A stretch of 56,923 nucleotides of DNA from the NCBI GenBank assembly GCA_947378845.1, contig CANCLQ010000005.1:1-56923 (forward strand), in the 5' to 3' direction. The position numbers and the translations under genes were made by a program. This DNA is from Opitutia bacterium (lineage in GTDB: Bacteria; Verrucomicrobiota; Verrucomicrobiia; Opitutales; UBA953). The notes beneath the pieces are model-generated. The model did no database searches and was not told the DNA's origin. It saw nothing but the letters and a program-made list of their open reading frames with translations. Shown in pieces: positions 1 to 6,550 of this stretch (positions are counted from its first letter, which is position 1; each line of letters opens with the position of its first letter).

Positions 1-752
1 GGGAAAGTTTCTGTAGTTTGCTTACGATTCGAGACCAAAATCGAGAACACCAGGATGACGAGTAAAACCATAGATGAAGCTGCCGTCCCGAGGCCTAACC
101 CACCTGCGTTCAGCGGCTTAGTCAGCGTATCCCCCAGAGTTGCCCCAAAAGGACGCGTCAGAATGAAGGCAACCCAAAACAACAAAACACGCGACAGGCT
201 TGTAAATGCATACAATAAAACTGTCACCAACAACAATACTCCAATCACCTCTGCTCCGCCTGCAAAGCCCAAGCCAGAGCTATCCGCCAAGAAATCGCCT
301 AGGGCTGTGCCCAGAGTATTCGAAATTAATATCGCCATCCAATAAAAAGTCTCGTCGCGACGCGTTTGAATCGATGCCACGTGCAGCTGCCCACCTTGGT
401 GCTTCCATAACCAAAATATAATTAGCAACAAAGAGGCCAACATCGCTGAACCTGCCGGATACCCCATTTTAAGGGTGCGATCAATGAAGTCAGATATCGA
501 TGTACCGGCCACACTCGTCGAAAGAATAACCAACCAAAACAGAACTGCACTATGCTTATTCGCCCGTAGTTGTAAAAACAGGGTGACAAAAAAGAGCCCA
601 ATCACAATCAAAGCCGTTGTCGCGTAACCTAACGCTAACCCCTCCGGGTGCGCCAAGTAATCGCTAAAGGTTTCACCAAGGGTTGTAGCTGTAATCTTGA
701 TTATCCAGAACCATGCTGTAACTTGAGCCAACTTGCTAGTGGGGTTACTCAT
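1..752 (-). CDS. COG4705-like multi-pass membrane protein (3' end off window)
   Basis: Manual reverse translation gives an open frame from ATG at 752 to the left edge with no stop: about 250 residues, nearly the family's usual length as I recall it. The protein is almost entirely hydrophobic, probably eight membrane segments. It carries four copies of a G-x4-D motif: GETFSD (G26-D31), GTSISD (G83-D88), GTALGD (G148-D153) and GATLGD (G203-D208), each in a unit of about 55-65 residues. This pattern resembles the uncharacterised membrane-anchored COG4705 family; substrate and function are unknown. An in-frame ATG at 779 is an alternative start. It is divergent from the PepSY gene at 866, and as I recall such pairs recur in other bacteria. 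The right-facing ORFs here are antisense shadows. Confidence 0.72.
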   Translation of the reverse strand, partial: MSNPTSKLAQVTAWFWIIKITATTLGETFSDYLAHPEGLALGYATTALIVIGLFFVTLFLQLRANKHSAVLFWLVILSTSVAGTSISDFIDRTLKMGYPAGSAMLASLLLIIFWLWKHQGGQLHVASIQTRRDETFYWMAILISNTLGTALGDFLADSSGLGFAGGAEVIGVLLLVTVLLYAFTSLSRVLLFWVAFILTRPFGATLGDTLTKPLNAGGLGLGTAASSMVLLVILVFSILVSNRKQTTETF

Positions 753-865
753 AGCTTTAAACTGCCCACGAATGCCCATGGGGCGAGTAATATCTCTATT
801 ATTATTCCACTTATCACTGAAACAATACATCGCTTCTGGTTTTTAACCCTACAACTTACTACCCT

Positions 866-1219
866 ATGAAACTCCTCAAACCTACCCTCAGTGTTATCGT
901 TTTAGCCACCGTTGGATTCTTCGGCTACAAAGCTTTTGTTAAGAAGTCTGAAAACGAAAAAGAAATCGTCGGCTCTATCCGGGTTGAAAAAGAAGGCACC
1001 AGACTCACTGAGCTGGCCCCTCTTGCTAAAATCACGTTTGCCGATGCCGCTAAAGCCGCCGAGGCCGCTGTGCCAGGCTCCATCGTTAAAGGCAAATTAG
1101 AATCCGAAGACCACTACCTCATCTACACGTTCAAAATTATCTCCCCCAACAAAGAGTGGAGCGAAGTTTCAATCGACGCCGGTGACGCCAAAGTTCTCGA
1201 AATCGAGAAAGGCGACTAA
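866..1219 (+). CDS. Small exported PepSY-domain protein
   Basis: The 117-residue protein starts with an N-terminal hydrophobic segment (about residues 4-24), a signal peptide or membrane anchor, without an obvious lipobox. The remainder fits one PepSY domain: a helix beginning near KITFADAAKAAEA, then strands around HYLIYTFKI and EVSIDAGDAKVLEI, the usual end of the fold. PepSY domains are found in protease propeptides and in periplasmic modulators of sensors and transporters, so a regulatory or binding role in the periplasm is inferred, not shown. It is divergent from the COG4705-like membrane gene across 113 bp, suggesting joint function. A strong terminator follows at 1272-1298. No Shine-Dalgarno motif precedes the ATG. 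Confidence 0.75.
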   Translation: MKLLKPTLSVIVLATVGFFGYKAFVKKSENEKEIVGSIRVEKEGTRLTELAPLAKITFADAAKAAEAAVPGSIVKGKLESEDHYLIYTFKIISPNKEWSEVSIDAGDAKVLEIEKGD

Positions 1220-1235
1220 TTAAACTATAAGATGG

Positions 1236-1256
1236 GGGCAGCTAACCTGGCTGCCC
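1236..1256. repeat. 7-bp hairpin downstream of the PepSY gene
   Basis: GGGCAGC at 1236-1242 pairs perfectly with GCTGCCC at 1250-1256 across a 7-nt loop. No T-run follows, so it is not an intrinsic terminator alone. It sits just before the stronger hairpin at 1272 and may protect the 3' end of the message. Confidence 0.5.
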
Positions 1257-1271
1257 GCTCTATCTTTGGTC

Positions 1272-1298
1272 AGGACGGCTTCTTCGCCGTCCTTTTTT
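1272..1298 (+). terminator. Rho-independent terminator of the PepSY gene
   Basis: AGGACGGC (1272-1279) pairs with GCCGTCCT (1286-1293) around the six-base loop TTCTTC, followed by T-rich sequence to 1298. It is a classical intrinsic terminator, 52 bp after the PepSY stop codon. Confidence 0.85.
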
Positions 1299-1315
1299 AT
1301 TACTACATTTGCCTC

Positions 1316-1335
1316 GGGTAGAGACAGTGCTCCGC
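1316..1335. repeat. REP-like intergenic element, copy 1
   Basis: This 20-base segment matches 17 of 20 positions with 3244-3263, sharing the core GTGCTCCGC. The copy here is degenerate and has lost the flanking GGACG/CGTCC stem. Both copies lie between genes. Confidence 0.45.
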
Positions 1336-1360
1336 CGTTTATTATTTTATTAATGTTGGC

Positions 1361-1382
1361 GATGCGGCGTCGCGTCCGCATC
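1361..1382. repeat. Intergenic inverted repeat GATGCGG/CCGCATC
   Basis: GATGCGG at 1361-1367 pairs perfectly with CCGCATC at 1376-1382 around an 8-nt GC-rich loop. It lies between the REP-like segment and the heptamer array. No function is evident. Confidence 0.5.
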
Positions 1383-1394
1383 AACTTCTGCATC

Positions 1395-1468
1395 CCCGTC
1401 ACCTGAAACCTGGTACCTGGCTCCCGAAACTCTCCCGAGACCTGACACCCGTCACCCGATACCTGTTT
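1395..1468. repeat. Degenerate heptamer array, ten CC[CT]GNNN units
   Basis: Reading in sevens gives CCCGTCA, CCTGAAA, CCTGGTA, CCTGGCT, CCCGAAA, a CTCT break, then CCCGAGA, CCTGACA, CCCGTCA, CCCGATA and CCTGTTT. The first four bases of every unit are CCYG and the last three vary. The period of seven is exact apart from one 4-nt break. I cannot name a family for it. Confidence 0.7.
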
Positions 1469-1476
1469 CACATTTC

Positions 1477-1508
1477 CACCTTTGCACTTTTGCACCTTTG
1501 CACTGTCG
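1477..1508. repeat. 8-bp tandem repeat CAC(C/T)TTTG
   Basis: Three consecutive 8-mers CACCTTTG, CACTTTTG and CACCTTTG are followed by a diverged fourth, CACTGTCG. It adjoins the heptamer array and ends 58 bp before the tRNA. Confidence 0.65.
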
Positions 1509-1566
1509 TCGATTTTTCCTCCTTCCCTCTCCACCTATTTTCGTATTAATAGACCCACAGTGTGAC

Positions 1567-1642
1567 GGGCCTATAGCTCAATGGTTAGAGCAGAGAACTC
1601 ATAATTCTTTGGTTTCCGGTTCAAGTCCGGATGGGCCCACCA
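1567..1642 (+). tRNA. tRNA with CAU anticodon (Ile2 more likely than Met)
   Basis: A full 76-nt cloverleaf is visible. The acceptor stem GGGCCTA/TGGGCCC has one G-T pair. The D arm is GCTC/GAGC, the anticodon stem is GAGAA/TTCTT with loop CTCATAA, and the T arm is TCCGG/CCGGA with loop TTCAAGT. The CCA end is encoded. The anticodon is CAU. The short D loop AATGGTTA and the overall sequence look closer to the lysidine-modified isoleucine tRNA that reads AUA than to elongator methionine tRNA. Telling these apart by eye is uncertain; initiator tRNA is unlikely because the first acceptor pair is intact. Confidence 0.93.
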
Positions 1643-1675
1643 CTTTTAAGCGCTAATAGTTAAGGACTTAAGGAA

Positions 1676-1801
1676 ACTAAACCCCTTGCAAATAAAGGGT
1701 TAAGGCCACTTTTGGGCCGATCTGACAAGCCCCAAAACACCCTTACCCCCTTAAGATTTTAGAGTTTAGTGGTGTGATTTTTACGAGGGTGCGAGCACTA
1801 A
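1676..1801 (+). ncRNA. Candidate structured RNA / 5' leader of the sulfatase gene
   Basis: Four perfect helices nest without crossing. P1 is ACTAAAC (1676-1682) with GTTTAGT (1764-1770). P2 is CCCTT (1683-1687) with AAGGG (1695-1699). P3 is TTAAGG (1700-1705) with CCTTAA (1749-1754). P4, inside P3, is TTTTGGG (1710-1716) with CCCAAAA (1731-1737). P1, P2 and P3 meet with no unpaired bases between P1/P2 and P2/P3, like a three-way junction. An alternative pairing exists: TTAGTG (1766-1771) can pair with CACTAA (1796-1801) and break P1. The sulfatase start lies 55 bp after the end. It matches no family I recognise, and no promoter or conservation evidence is available. Confidence 0.3.
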
Positions 1802-1836
1802 TCCATATTCGCCTTGTCCCCTTGTCATAGTCCCCA

Positions 1837-1849
1837 CTTACCCCCTAAA
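1837..1849 (+). promoter_or_regulatory. C-rich leader motif, copy 1
   Basis: CTTACCCCCTAAA occurs here, seven bases before the sulfatase ATG, and again at 9222-9234 upstream of dnaG. It is the opposite of a Shine-Dalgarno motif. Its role is unknown. Confidence 0.3.
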
Positions 1850-1856
1850 TCCGTTC

Positions 1857-3206
1857 ATGCGCCCCATTCTGTTCGTCCTGTTCGCAATGACGACCTTCAC
1901 ATTCGCTGGACCAACACAGTCAGCCAATGTGATCGTAATTCTGGTCGATGATCTCGGGCTGACCGACCTTTCCTGCTACGGGAGTCAATTCTACGAAACA
2001 CCAAACATCGATCAGCTCTCGAAGGACGGGGTTAAATTCACGCAGGCCTATTCGTCCTCGACTGTCTGCTCCCCAACACGCGCCGCACTACTAACCGGAA
2101 AATATCCTGCCCGACTTCACCTCACGGATTGGATTCCAGGACACCCATCTCCTGCGGATAAATTACAATCTCCAGCGTGGCAAAAATTCCTATCGCCCAG
2201 TGAACTCACCTTAGCTCAACAATTTAAATCTGCAGGCTACTCAACCGCGCTCATCGGCAAATGGCACCTCGCACCCAACGAGAAAGACACTGAAGCATAC
2301 AGTCCGATAAAATACGGCTTCGATCTTAACATCGGAGGCAATCACCTTGGCCAACCTGGAAGTTTCTTTTCGCCCTACAAAATCCCCACGCTCACCGACG
2401 GACCCGTGGGCGAATTTTTAACTGATCGAGAAAGTGCCGAAGCCGTTAAATTTATTGAACAAAATCAAGCCCGCTCGTTCTTCCTCTACCTCGCTCACTA
2501 CGCCGTACACCAACCGATCGCCGGCAAACCTGAGGTCATTAAGAAGTTCGAACAGAAAGACGCTCGCCTCTTGAAACAAAACAACGCGACCTACGCCGCT
2601 TTAATTTCAAGTGTCGATGATTCAATTGGGAAAATTCGTGCAACGCTTCAGCGCCTAAAACTATCCGATAACACCATCATCGTCTTCACTAGCGACAATG
2701 GCGGTCTCAGCAGTGTAACCGATAATAACCCCTGTCGTGCGGGCAAAGGCTCCGCATACGAAGGCGGCGTGCGTGTACCATTTATCATTTATGTGCCGAC
2801 AGTTTCTAGGGCTAATTCATCTGAAGAAACTCCCATTCAGACAATTGATATATATCCTACTCTCATCGAGATGTCGGGCATTGCCGCTAAGCCCTCCGTC
2901 ATCGACGGAATCAGCTTAGCATCACTTCTTAAATCAAAAATCCCACTCGCCCGAACCGACCTCTTTTGGCACTATCCGCATTATCATAAGACTGGCGGCG
3001 CCACACCACACAGCGTGATTCGTAGCGGTGATTATCGTCTCGTTCATTTCTACGAAGATAACCGCGACGAACTTTATAATTTAGCCATCGATCCGAGCGA
3101 AACAAAGAATCTGGCCACAACCGATTCCGAAACGAGAAATAGTCTACGTGCCAAACTCGATCGCTGGCTTAAATCGGTCGACGCCCAACTCCCCGAAACC
3201 AAGTAG
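1857..3206 (+). CDS. Secreted sulfatase (formylglycine-dependent, type I)
   Basis: This 449-residue alkaline-phosphatase-superfamily sulfatase hydrolyses sulfate esters, probably on polysaccharide, in the periplasm or outside. An N-terminal signal peptide covers about residues 1-18. Metal-binding Asp residues are at VDDLG (31-32). The C-S-P-T-R motif at residues 71-75 supplies the Cys that becomes formylglycine. GKWHL (134-138) and SDNGG (near 280) complete the active site. Length is usual for the S1 family; I cannot assign a subfamily or substrate. The nearby beta-helix gene and second sulfatase suggest a sulfated-glycan module. No formylglycine-generating enzyme gene is in the window. The leader from 1643 contains a folded RNA candidate and the C-rich motif at 1837-1849. 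Confidence 0.93.
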   Translation: MRPILFVLFAMTTFTFAGPTQSANVIVILVDDLGLTDLSCYGSQFYETPNIDQLSKDGVKFTQAYSSSTVCSPTRAALLTGKYPARLHLTDWIPGHPSPADKLQSPAWQKFLSPSELTLAQQFKSAGYSTALIGKWHLAPNEKDTEAYSPIKYGFDLNIGGNHLGQPGSFFSPYKIPTLTDGPVGEFLTDRESAEAVKFIEQNQARSFFLYLAHYAVHQPIAGKPEVIKKFEQKDARLLKQNNATYAALISSVDDSIGKIRATLQRLKLSDNTIIVFTSDNGGLSSVTDNNPCRAGKGSAYEGGVRVPFIIYVPTVSRANSSEETPIQTIDIYPTLIEMSGIAAKPSVIDGISLASLLKSKIPLARTDLFWHYPHYHKTGGATPHSVIRSGDYRLVHFYEDNRDELYNLAIDPSETKNLATTDSETRNSLRAKLDRWLKSVDAQLPETK

Positions 3207-3221
3207 CATCATCATTGGTAG

Positions 3222-3242
3222 GGGCGCGACTGCGTCGAGCCC
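3222..3242. repeat. Intergenic hairpin after sulfatase 1
   Basis: GGGC (3222-3225) pairs with GCCC (3239-3242), and CGAC with GTCG inside, separated by one G-A mismatch and closed by a TGC loop. It lies between two convergent genes with no T-run, next to the REP-like element at 3244. Confidence 0.5.
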
Positions 3243-3243
3243 T

Positions 3244-3270
3244 GGGTAAGGACGGTGCTCCGCTACGTCC
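3244..3270. repeat. REP-like intergenic element, copy 2
   Basis: The 20-mer at 3244-3263 shares 17 of 20 bases with 1316-1335. Here the core is enclosed by GGACG (3250-3254) and CGTCC (3266-3270), giving a small hairpin. It lies in the 107-bp gap between the convergent sulfatase and beta-helix genes. Confidence 0.5.
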
Positions 3271-3313
3271 GCTGTATTCCCCTTGCCAACGCGTCACCGT
3301 GTCCACCTGACCC

Positions 3314-4903
3314 TTAATTTCCAACCACCTTCACCGCTGCGTCGCCAAGTCGTGCACGCAGTTGTGCAATATAAAGACTAGCCGGTGTCACACTTGAGCC
3401 TTTCATAAATAACCAACTGTTCTTGGATTTATCATCCAGCTCATATTTACCACTCGAGCCGATACACCAATTAGTCACGCCTGGTGGCTGTTCTATGGTA
3501 ATAGATTTAGCAGAACAGTTCCAGACGACCGACCACCCCATCGTCCAACCGTGACCTGAGCCAGCCTTACCGCGATTACGGATAATAATCTCACCCTGGT
3601 TCAACTTACATCCGTCGAGCAGTAAACCAGTCGACCAGGTCATATGCGGCTGAATGGATCCATCTCCCTGAAAAGTAGAGTTTAATACTACATTCAAAGA
3701 AGATGGAGTATTGGATGTGGAAACGTAGAATGCGTTATCACCACTCATCACACAACGATTCATCAAAACCTGAGAACCCAACAAACGCACATATGAGGCG
3801 TAGCCATTAGATTTCTCACTCTGTTTAATTTCACCGGGGTGCTCCGACTTCATGGAATCAATCGTTACCCGAGATGAATCCTCTCCCACCTGTAAATCAG
3901 GAAAGGTATTTTTCATTCCTACGTTCTTCAGCCAAATATCTTGGGAATTATTTATAATCACACCGATAAACTGTGGGTCGCGCCAATCCCCTACTGGCGC
4001 GGGAGCATCAATTTTCACACCTTCAATGCCACACTTTGTAATACGCTTCGGTGCTTCGATTTCAGTTACAGTTGCTGGCGACTTTCCTAAAAATCGTCCG
4101 TCAATCGCATCCGTTAATGGCACATCAAGAGTGATTTCTTTTCCCTTAATTCCTTTGATAATTCGGACATGTGAAACCGCTCGATCCTCTTTCATCCACG
4201 TTTCCAATTTACCTTCGTCGACCAATTTATCCATTCCCATAAATTGAATCCACTCCTTGGTCGCATCTCTTGAAATCTCAATCGTATCTCCAATTTTAAG
4301 TCCTGCAACCTGTTCTACCGACAATACTCGTGTGCCTGATGGGACATAATCATCTGTAATTTTAATCGGCTTTCCCAACACTTTTGGCCTCCCTTGAGCA
4401 ACTGACTCAGCCTTGGCTTTCTTTTTAGAATCTTTGCCATCTCCAGTCGTCACCTCATGCGCGAGCTCGATACCAATATGTGGCTTCCCGGTTAATTTAA
4501 TTACCGTACCACCTGCCCCCATTCCTGCGCCACGCAAAATCACACCACTCGCCTTAATCGCTAGCGTCTTAGAACAATTGTATGTCCCAGCCGACAGTTC
4601 AACCACGCCGCGAACACCATCAACCAATGGCATGGATGAAACCTGATTGATAGCCGACTGAATTGCATCCGAAGCATCGCCGGAAGTGACACTCACTGTC
4701 TTCTTATTAGATGAAATTGGGAATGCTACGCCACCACCACCATAACCCGCATACGAGAAGTCACATATCTGATCACCTTTCTCGGTCTTGGTATATTTCA
4801 ACTCGGGACCACCACCCACCAATGCACATGGCAAATCAGCTGCCATCAAGAAAGCCCCCGCCGTTAAAGCCAAGGTAAGCCAACTGATTCGATTTAAATT
4901 CAT
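3314..4903 (-). CDS. Secreted right-handed beta-helix (pectate-lyase-like) protein
   Basis: The protein is 529 residues from the chosen ATG at 4903, which begins a clear signal peptide (MNLNRISWLTLALTAG, cleavage after about 22). The frame stays open to 5008, but that extension is hydrophilic and precedes the signal peptide. After residue 60 come features of a parallel beta-helix. An N-terminal cap reads as DAIQSAINQV followed by GVVELSAGTYNCS and GVILRGAGMGAGGTVI, the 'pectate lyase 3' type start seen in many glycan-active proteins. Repeating Asn/Gly-rich turns follow to about residue 480. A carbohydrate lyase or hydrolase role on sulfated polysaccharide is inferred from the fold and the two flanking sulfatases; no catalytic residues could be assigned. 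Confidence 0.72.
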   Translation of the reverse strand: MNLNRISWLTLALTAGAFLMAADLPCALVGGGPELKYTKTEKGDQICDFSYAGYGGGGVAFPISSNKKTVSVTSGDASDAIQSAINQVSSMPLVDGVRGVVELSAGTYNCSKTLAIKASGVILRGAGMGAGGTVIKLTGKPHIGIELAHEVTTGDGKDSKKKAKAESVAQGRPKVLGKPIKITDDYVPSGTRVLSVEQVAGLKIGDTIEISRDATKEWIQFMGMDKLVDEGKLETWMKEDRAVSHVRIIKGIKGKEITLDVPLTDAIDGRFLGKSPATVTEIEAPKRITKCGIEGVKIDAPAPVGDWRDPQFIGVIINNSQDIWLKNVGMKNTFPDLQVGEDSSRVTIDSMKSEHPGEIKQSEKSNGYASYVRLLGSQVLMNRCVMSGDNAFYVSTSNTPSSLNVVLNSTFQGDGSIQPHMTWSTGLLLDGCKLNQGEIIIRNRGKAGSGHGWTMGWSVVWNCSAKSITIEQPPGVTNWCIGSSGKYELDDKSKNSWLFMKGSSVTPASLYIAQLRARLGDAAVKVVGN

Positions 4904-4945
4904 ATTTTCGTACCTAGAACTGCACACCCCGTTCAAAGTTTCAAC

Positions 4946-5007
4946 CCAAGGACTCTCAAAAGTAAGTCCATCCTTGGAACTTAATAGACTTTTATGGGTT
5001 ATACCCA
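4946..5007. promoter_or_regulatory. Divergent control region with two palindromes
   Basis: The 127-bp gap between the beta-helix gene and sulfatase 2 holds CCAAGGA (4946-4952) facing TCCTTGG (4971-4977), with GGACT/AGTCC nested and overlapping it. It also holds TGGGT-TAT-ACCCA (4995-5007). They are plausible operators for a shared regulator, but no regulator gene is adjacent and no promoter hexamers stand out. Confidence 0.4.
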
Positions 5008-5030
5008 CATAAGCACTCTCCTAATTAGAC

Positions 5031-6488
5031 ATGAAATACCTCCGCCATCTCTCAATCCTAAGCGCTATCGCTTTACTTGCTCCATTTGCCATGGGTGCAG
5101 AAGTCGCAGCCGCCAAGAAACCCAACATTGTTTTCATCTTAGCTGATGACCTCGGTTTCGCTGAACTCAGCTGTAACGGTGGCGAAGCGTACAAGACACC
5201 TAACATCGACGCCCTTGCTAAAGGCGGCGTGCGCTTCAATCACTTCTACACCATTCCTCTATGTGGTCCATCACGCGCACTTATTCTCACTGGCCGCTAT
5301 GGATTCCGTACTCGTGCCGTCAGCCAAGATGGTTCAGGCACTATGGTCCGTGAAGGCGAAGGCGCCGAGGTAATGATTCCAACTGTGCTGAAGAAAGTCG
5401 GTTACAAGACCGCTATGATCGGCAAGTGGGGTCAAATTCTACCTTGTGGTGATGCTACCCAATGGGGCTTCGACCACGTCCTAAGTTACAAAGCCAGCGG
5501 CATCTATTGGAACGTCGCCAAATGCGCTGAATTGATCAAGAGCTCCAAGCTCGAAGGTGAAAAGGGCTCCGAAGGCGGTGTCCGTGCCAAACCTGGCCCC
5601 TACAATATCAACGAGAAGAACCTCACACTCGCCGACAACGAATACATGCCTGACCTCATGGAGAAGAATGCCTTCGAGTTCATTAACACGAACAAAGATA
5701 AGCCCTTCTTCCTCTACTACTCACTCTCGCACGTTCACTCCCAAATCCTACCTACACCTGACAGCAAAGCGCTCCCCGAAGATGCGGATGCCGCTAAACG
5801 CTTAGCCCTTACTTATAACGATAATATTCAATACATGGATAAGCTTGTGGGTAATTTGGTCTCCGAACTCGAGCGCCTGAAACTTCGCGAAAACACCCTC
5901 ATCGTCTTTATGGGCGACAACGGCACCGCCAAAGCTCAATCCGATCGCGCCACCATCAATGGTAAACGCCTAATTGGATCTAAAGGCACTATGCAAGAAG
6001 GCGGCGCACTCGTACCCTTCATCGTGAACTGGCCTGGCGTCACTCCCGCCGATAAGCTTAACGAAAACGTGTCTGACTCCAGCGACCTCCTTCCCACCTT
6101 CGCAGAAATCACGGGCGCTCCTCTGCCAGAAAATCGTGTCATCGATGGCAAGAGCTTACTCCCTCAAATTAAAGGCGAAAGCACATCCCCTCGCACCTGG
6201 TCATTCATTGTTCTAGGTAAGTCCTGGTACGTCCGTGAAGCTGGCTGGAAGCTCAACGAAAAAGGCGAACTCTTTGACATGAAGGAAGCACCATTCAATG
6301 AAATCTTGGTTGCAGCAGATAGCAAAGATCCAGCCGCCATCACTGCACGTGAACGCCTTTCTAAAGTATTAGCAGACCTCAACCCAGCAGGTGGTTTTAC
6401 CGATGCAGGTAGCGGACGTGGCGGCGATAAGGACGCCAAGGAAGCTAAGAAGACCAAGAAGGCCGATAAAGCCGCAAAGGTTAAGTAA
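5031..6488 (+). CDS. Secreted sulfatase (formylglycine-dependent, type I)
   Basis: This 485-residue sulfatase has a signal peptide (about residues 1-22, ending AMGA). ADDLG gives the metal-binding Asp pair at residues 39-40. C-G-P-S-R at residues 78-82 is the formylglycine motif, with Gly at the second position instead of the Ser of sulfatase 1. GKW (near 132) and GDNGT (near 295) complete the active site. The two paralogues are clearly diverged, so they probably act on different sulfate positions. The last 28 or so residues are an odd Gly then Lys/Asp/Ala-rich tail, absent from most sulfatases and possibly binding anionic glycan or envelope. It is divergent from the beta-helix gene and followed by a bidirectional terminator. 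Confidence 0.93.
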   Translation: MKYLRHLSILSAIALLAPFAMGAEVAAAKKPNIVFILADDLGFAELSCNGGEAYKTPNIDALAKGGVRFNHFYTIPLCGPSRALILTGRYGFRTRAVSQDGSGTMVREGEGAEVMIPTVLKKVGYKTAMIGKWGQILPCGDATQWGFDHVLSYKASGIYWNVAKCAELIKSSKLEGEKGSEGGVRAKPGPYNINEKNLTLADNEYMPDLMEKNAFEFINTNKDKPFFLYYSLSHVHSQILPTPDSKALPEDADAAKRLALTYNDNIQYMDKLVGNLVSELERLKLRENTLIVFMGDNGTAKAQSDRATINGKRLIGSKGTMQEGGALVPFIVNWPGVTPADKLNENVSDSSDLLPTFAEITGAPLPENRVIDGKSLLPQIKGESTSPRTWSFIVLGKSWYVREAGWKLNEKGELFDMKEAPFNEILVAADSKDPAAITARERLSKVLADLNPAGGFTDAGSGRGGDKDAKEAKKTKKADKAAKVK

Positions 6489-6508
6489 TATTTAATTTTA
6501 AAAAATAA

Positions 6509-6543
6509 AAGCCTCCGCGAAACCAACTTGCGGGGGCTTTTTT
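6509..6543. terminator. Terminator shared by sulfatase 2 and trhO
   Basis: AAGCCTCCGC (6509-6518) pairs with GCGGGGGCTT (6530-6539) with one G-T pair, and a T-run extends to 6543. An A-rich stretch precedes the stem, so it can also work leftwards for trhO. Confidence 0.85.
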
Positions 6544-6550
6544 ATTTCTG

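Larger units (their letters stand above)
1220..1566. other. 347-bp non-coding stretch with hairpins and simple repeats
   Basis: This is the only gene-free stretch longer than 300 bases. It holds two hairpins after the PepSY gene, a REP-like segment (1316-1335), a perfect 7-bp inverted repeat GATGCGG/CCGCATC (1361-1382), a run of ten degenerate heptamers (1395-1468) and an 8-mer repeat (1477-1508). A leftward 104-codon frame through it consists of repeat translation and is not believed to be a gene. Confidence 0.8.

Noticed and set aside
1395..1508. Possible CRISPR array
   Set aside because: Units are 7-8 bp with no spacers, and no cas genes are in the window.
1220..1534. A 104-codon leftward open frame
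   Set aside because: It is the translation of the heptamer and octamer arrays (repeated CQVSG-like text), has no protein-like composition and no family resemblance.
1567..1860. tRNA as an integration site of a mobile element
   Set aside because: No integrase, no repeat of the tRNA 3' end downstream, and ordinary chromosomal genes follow.
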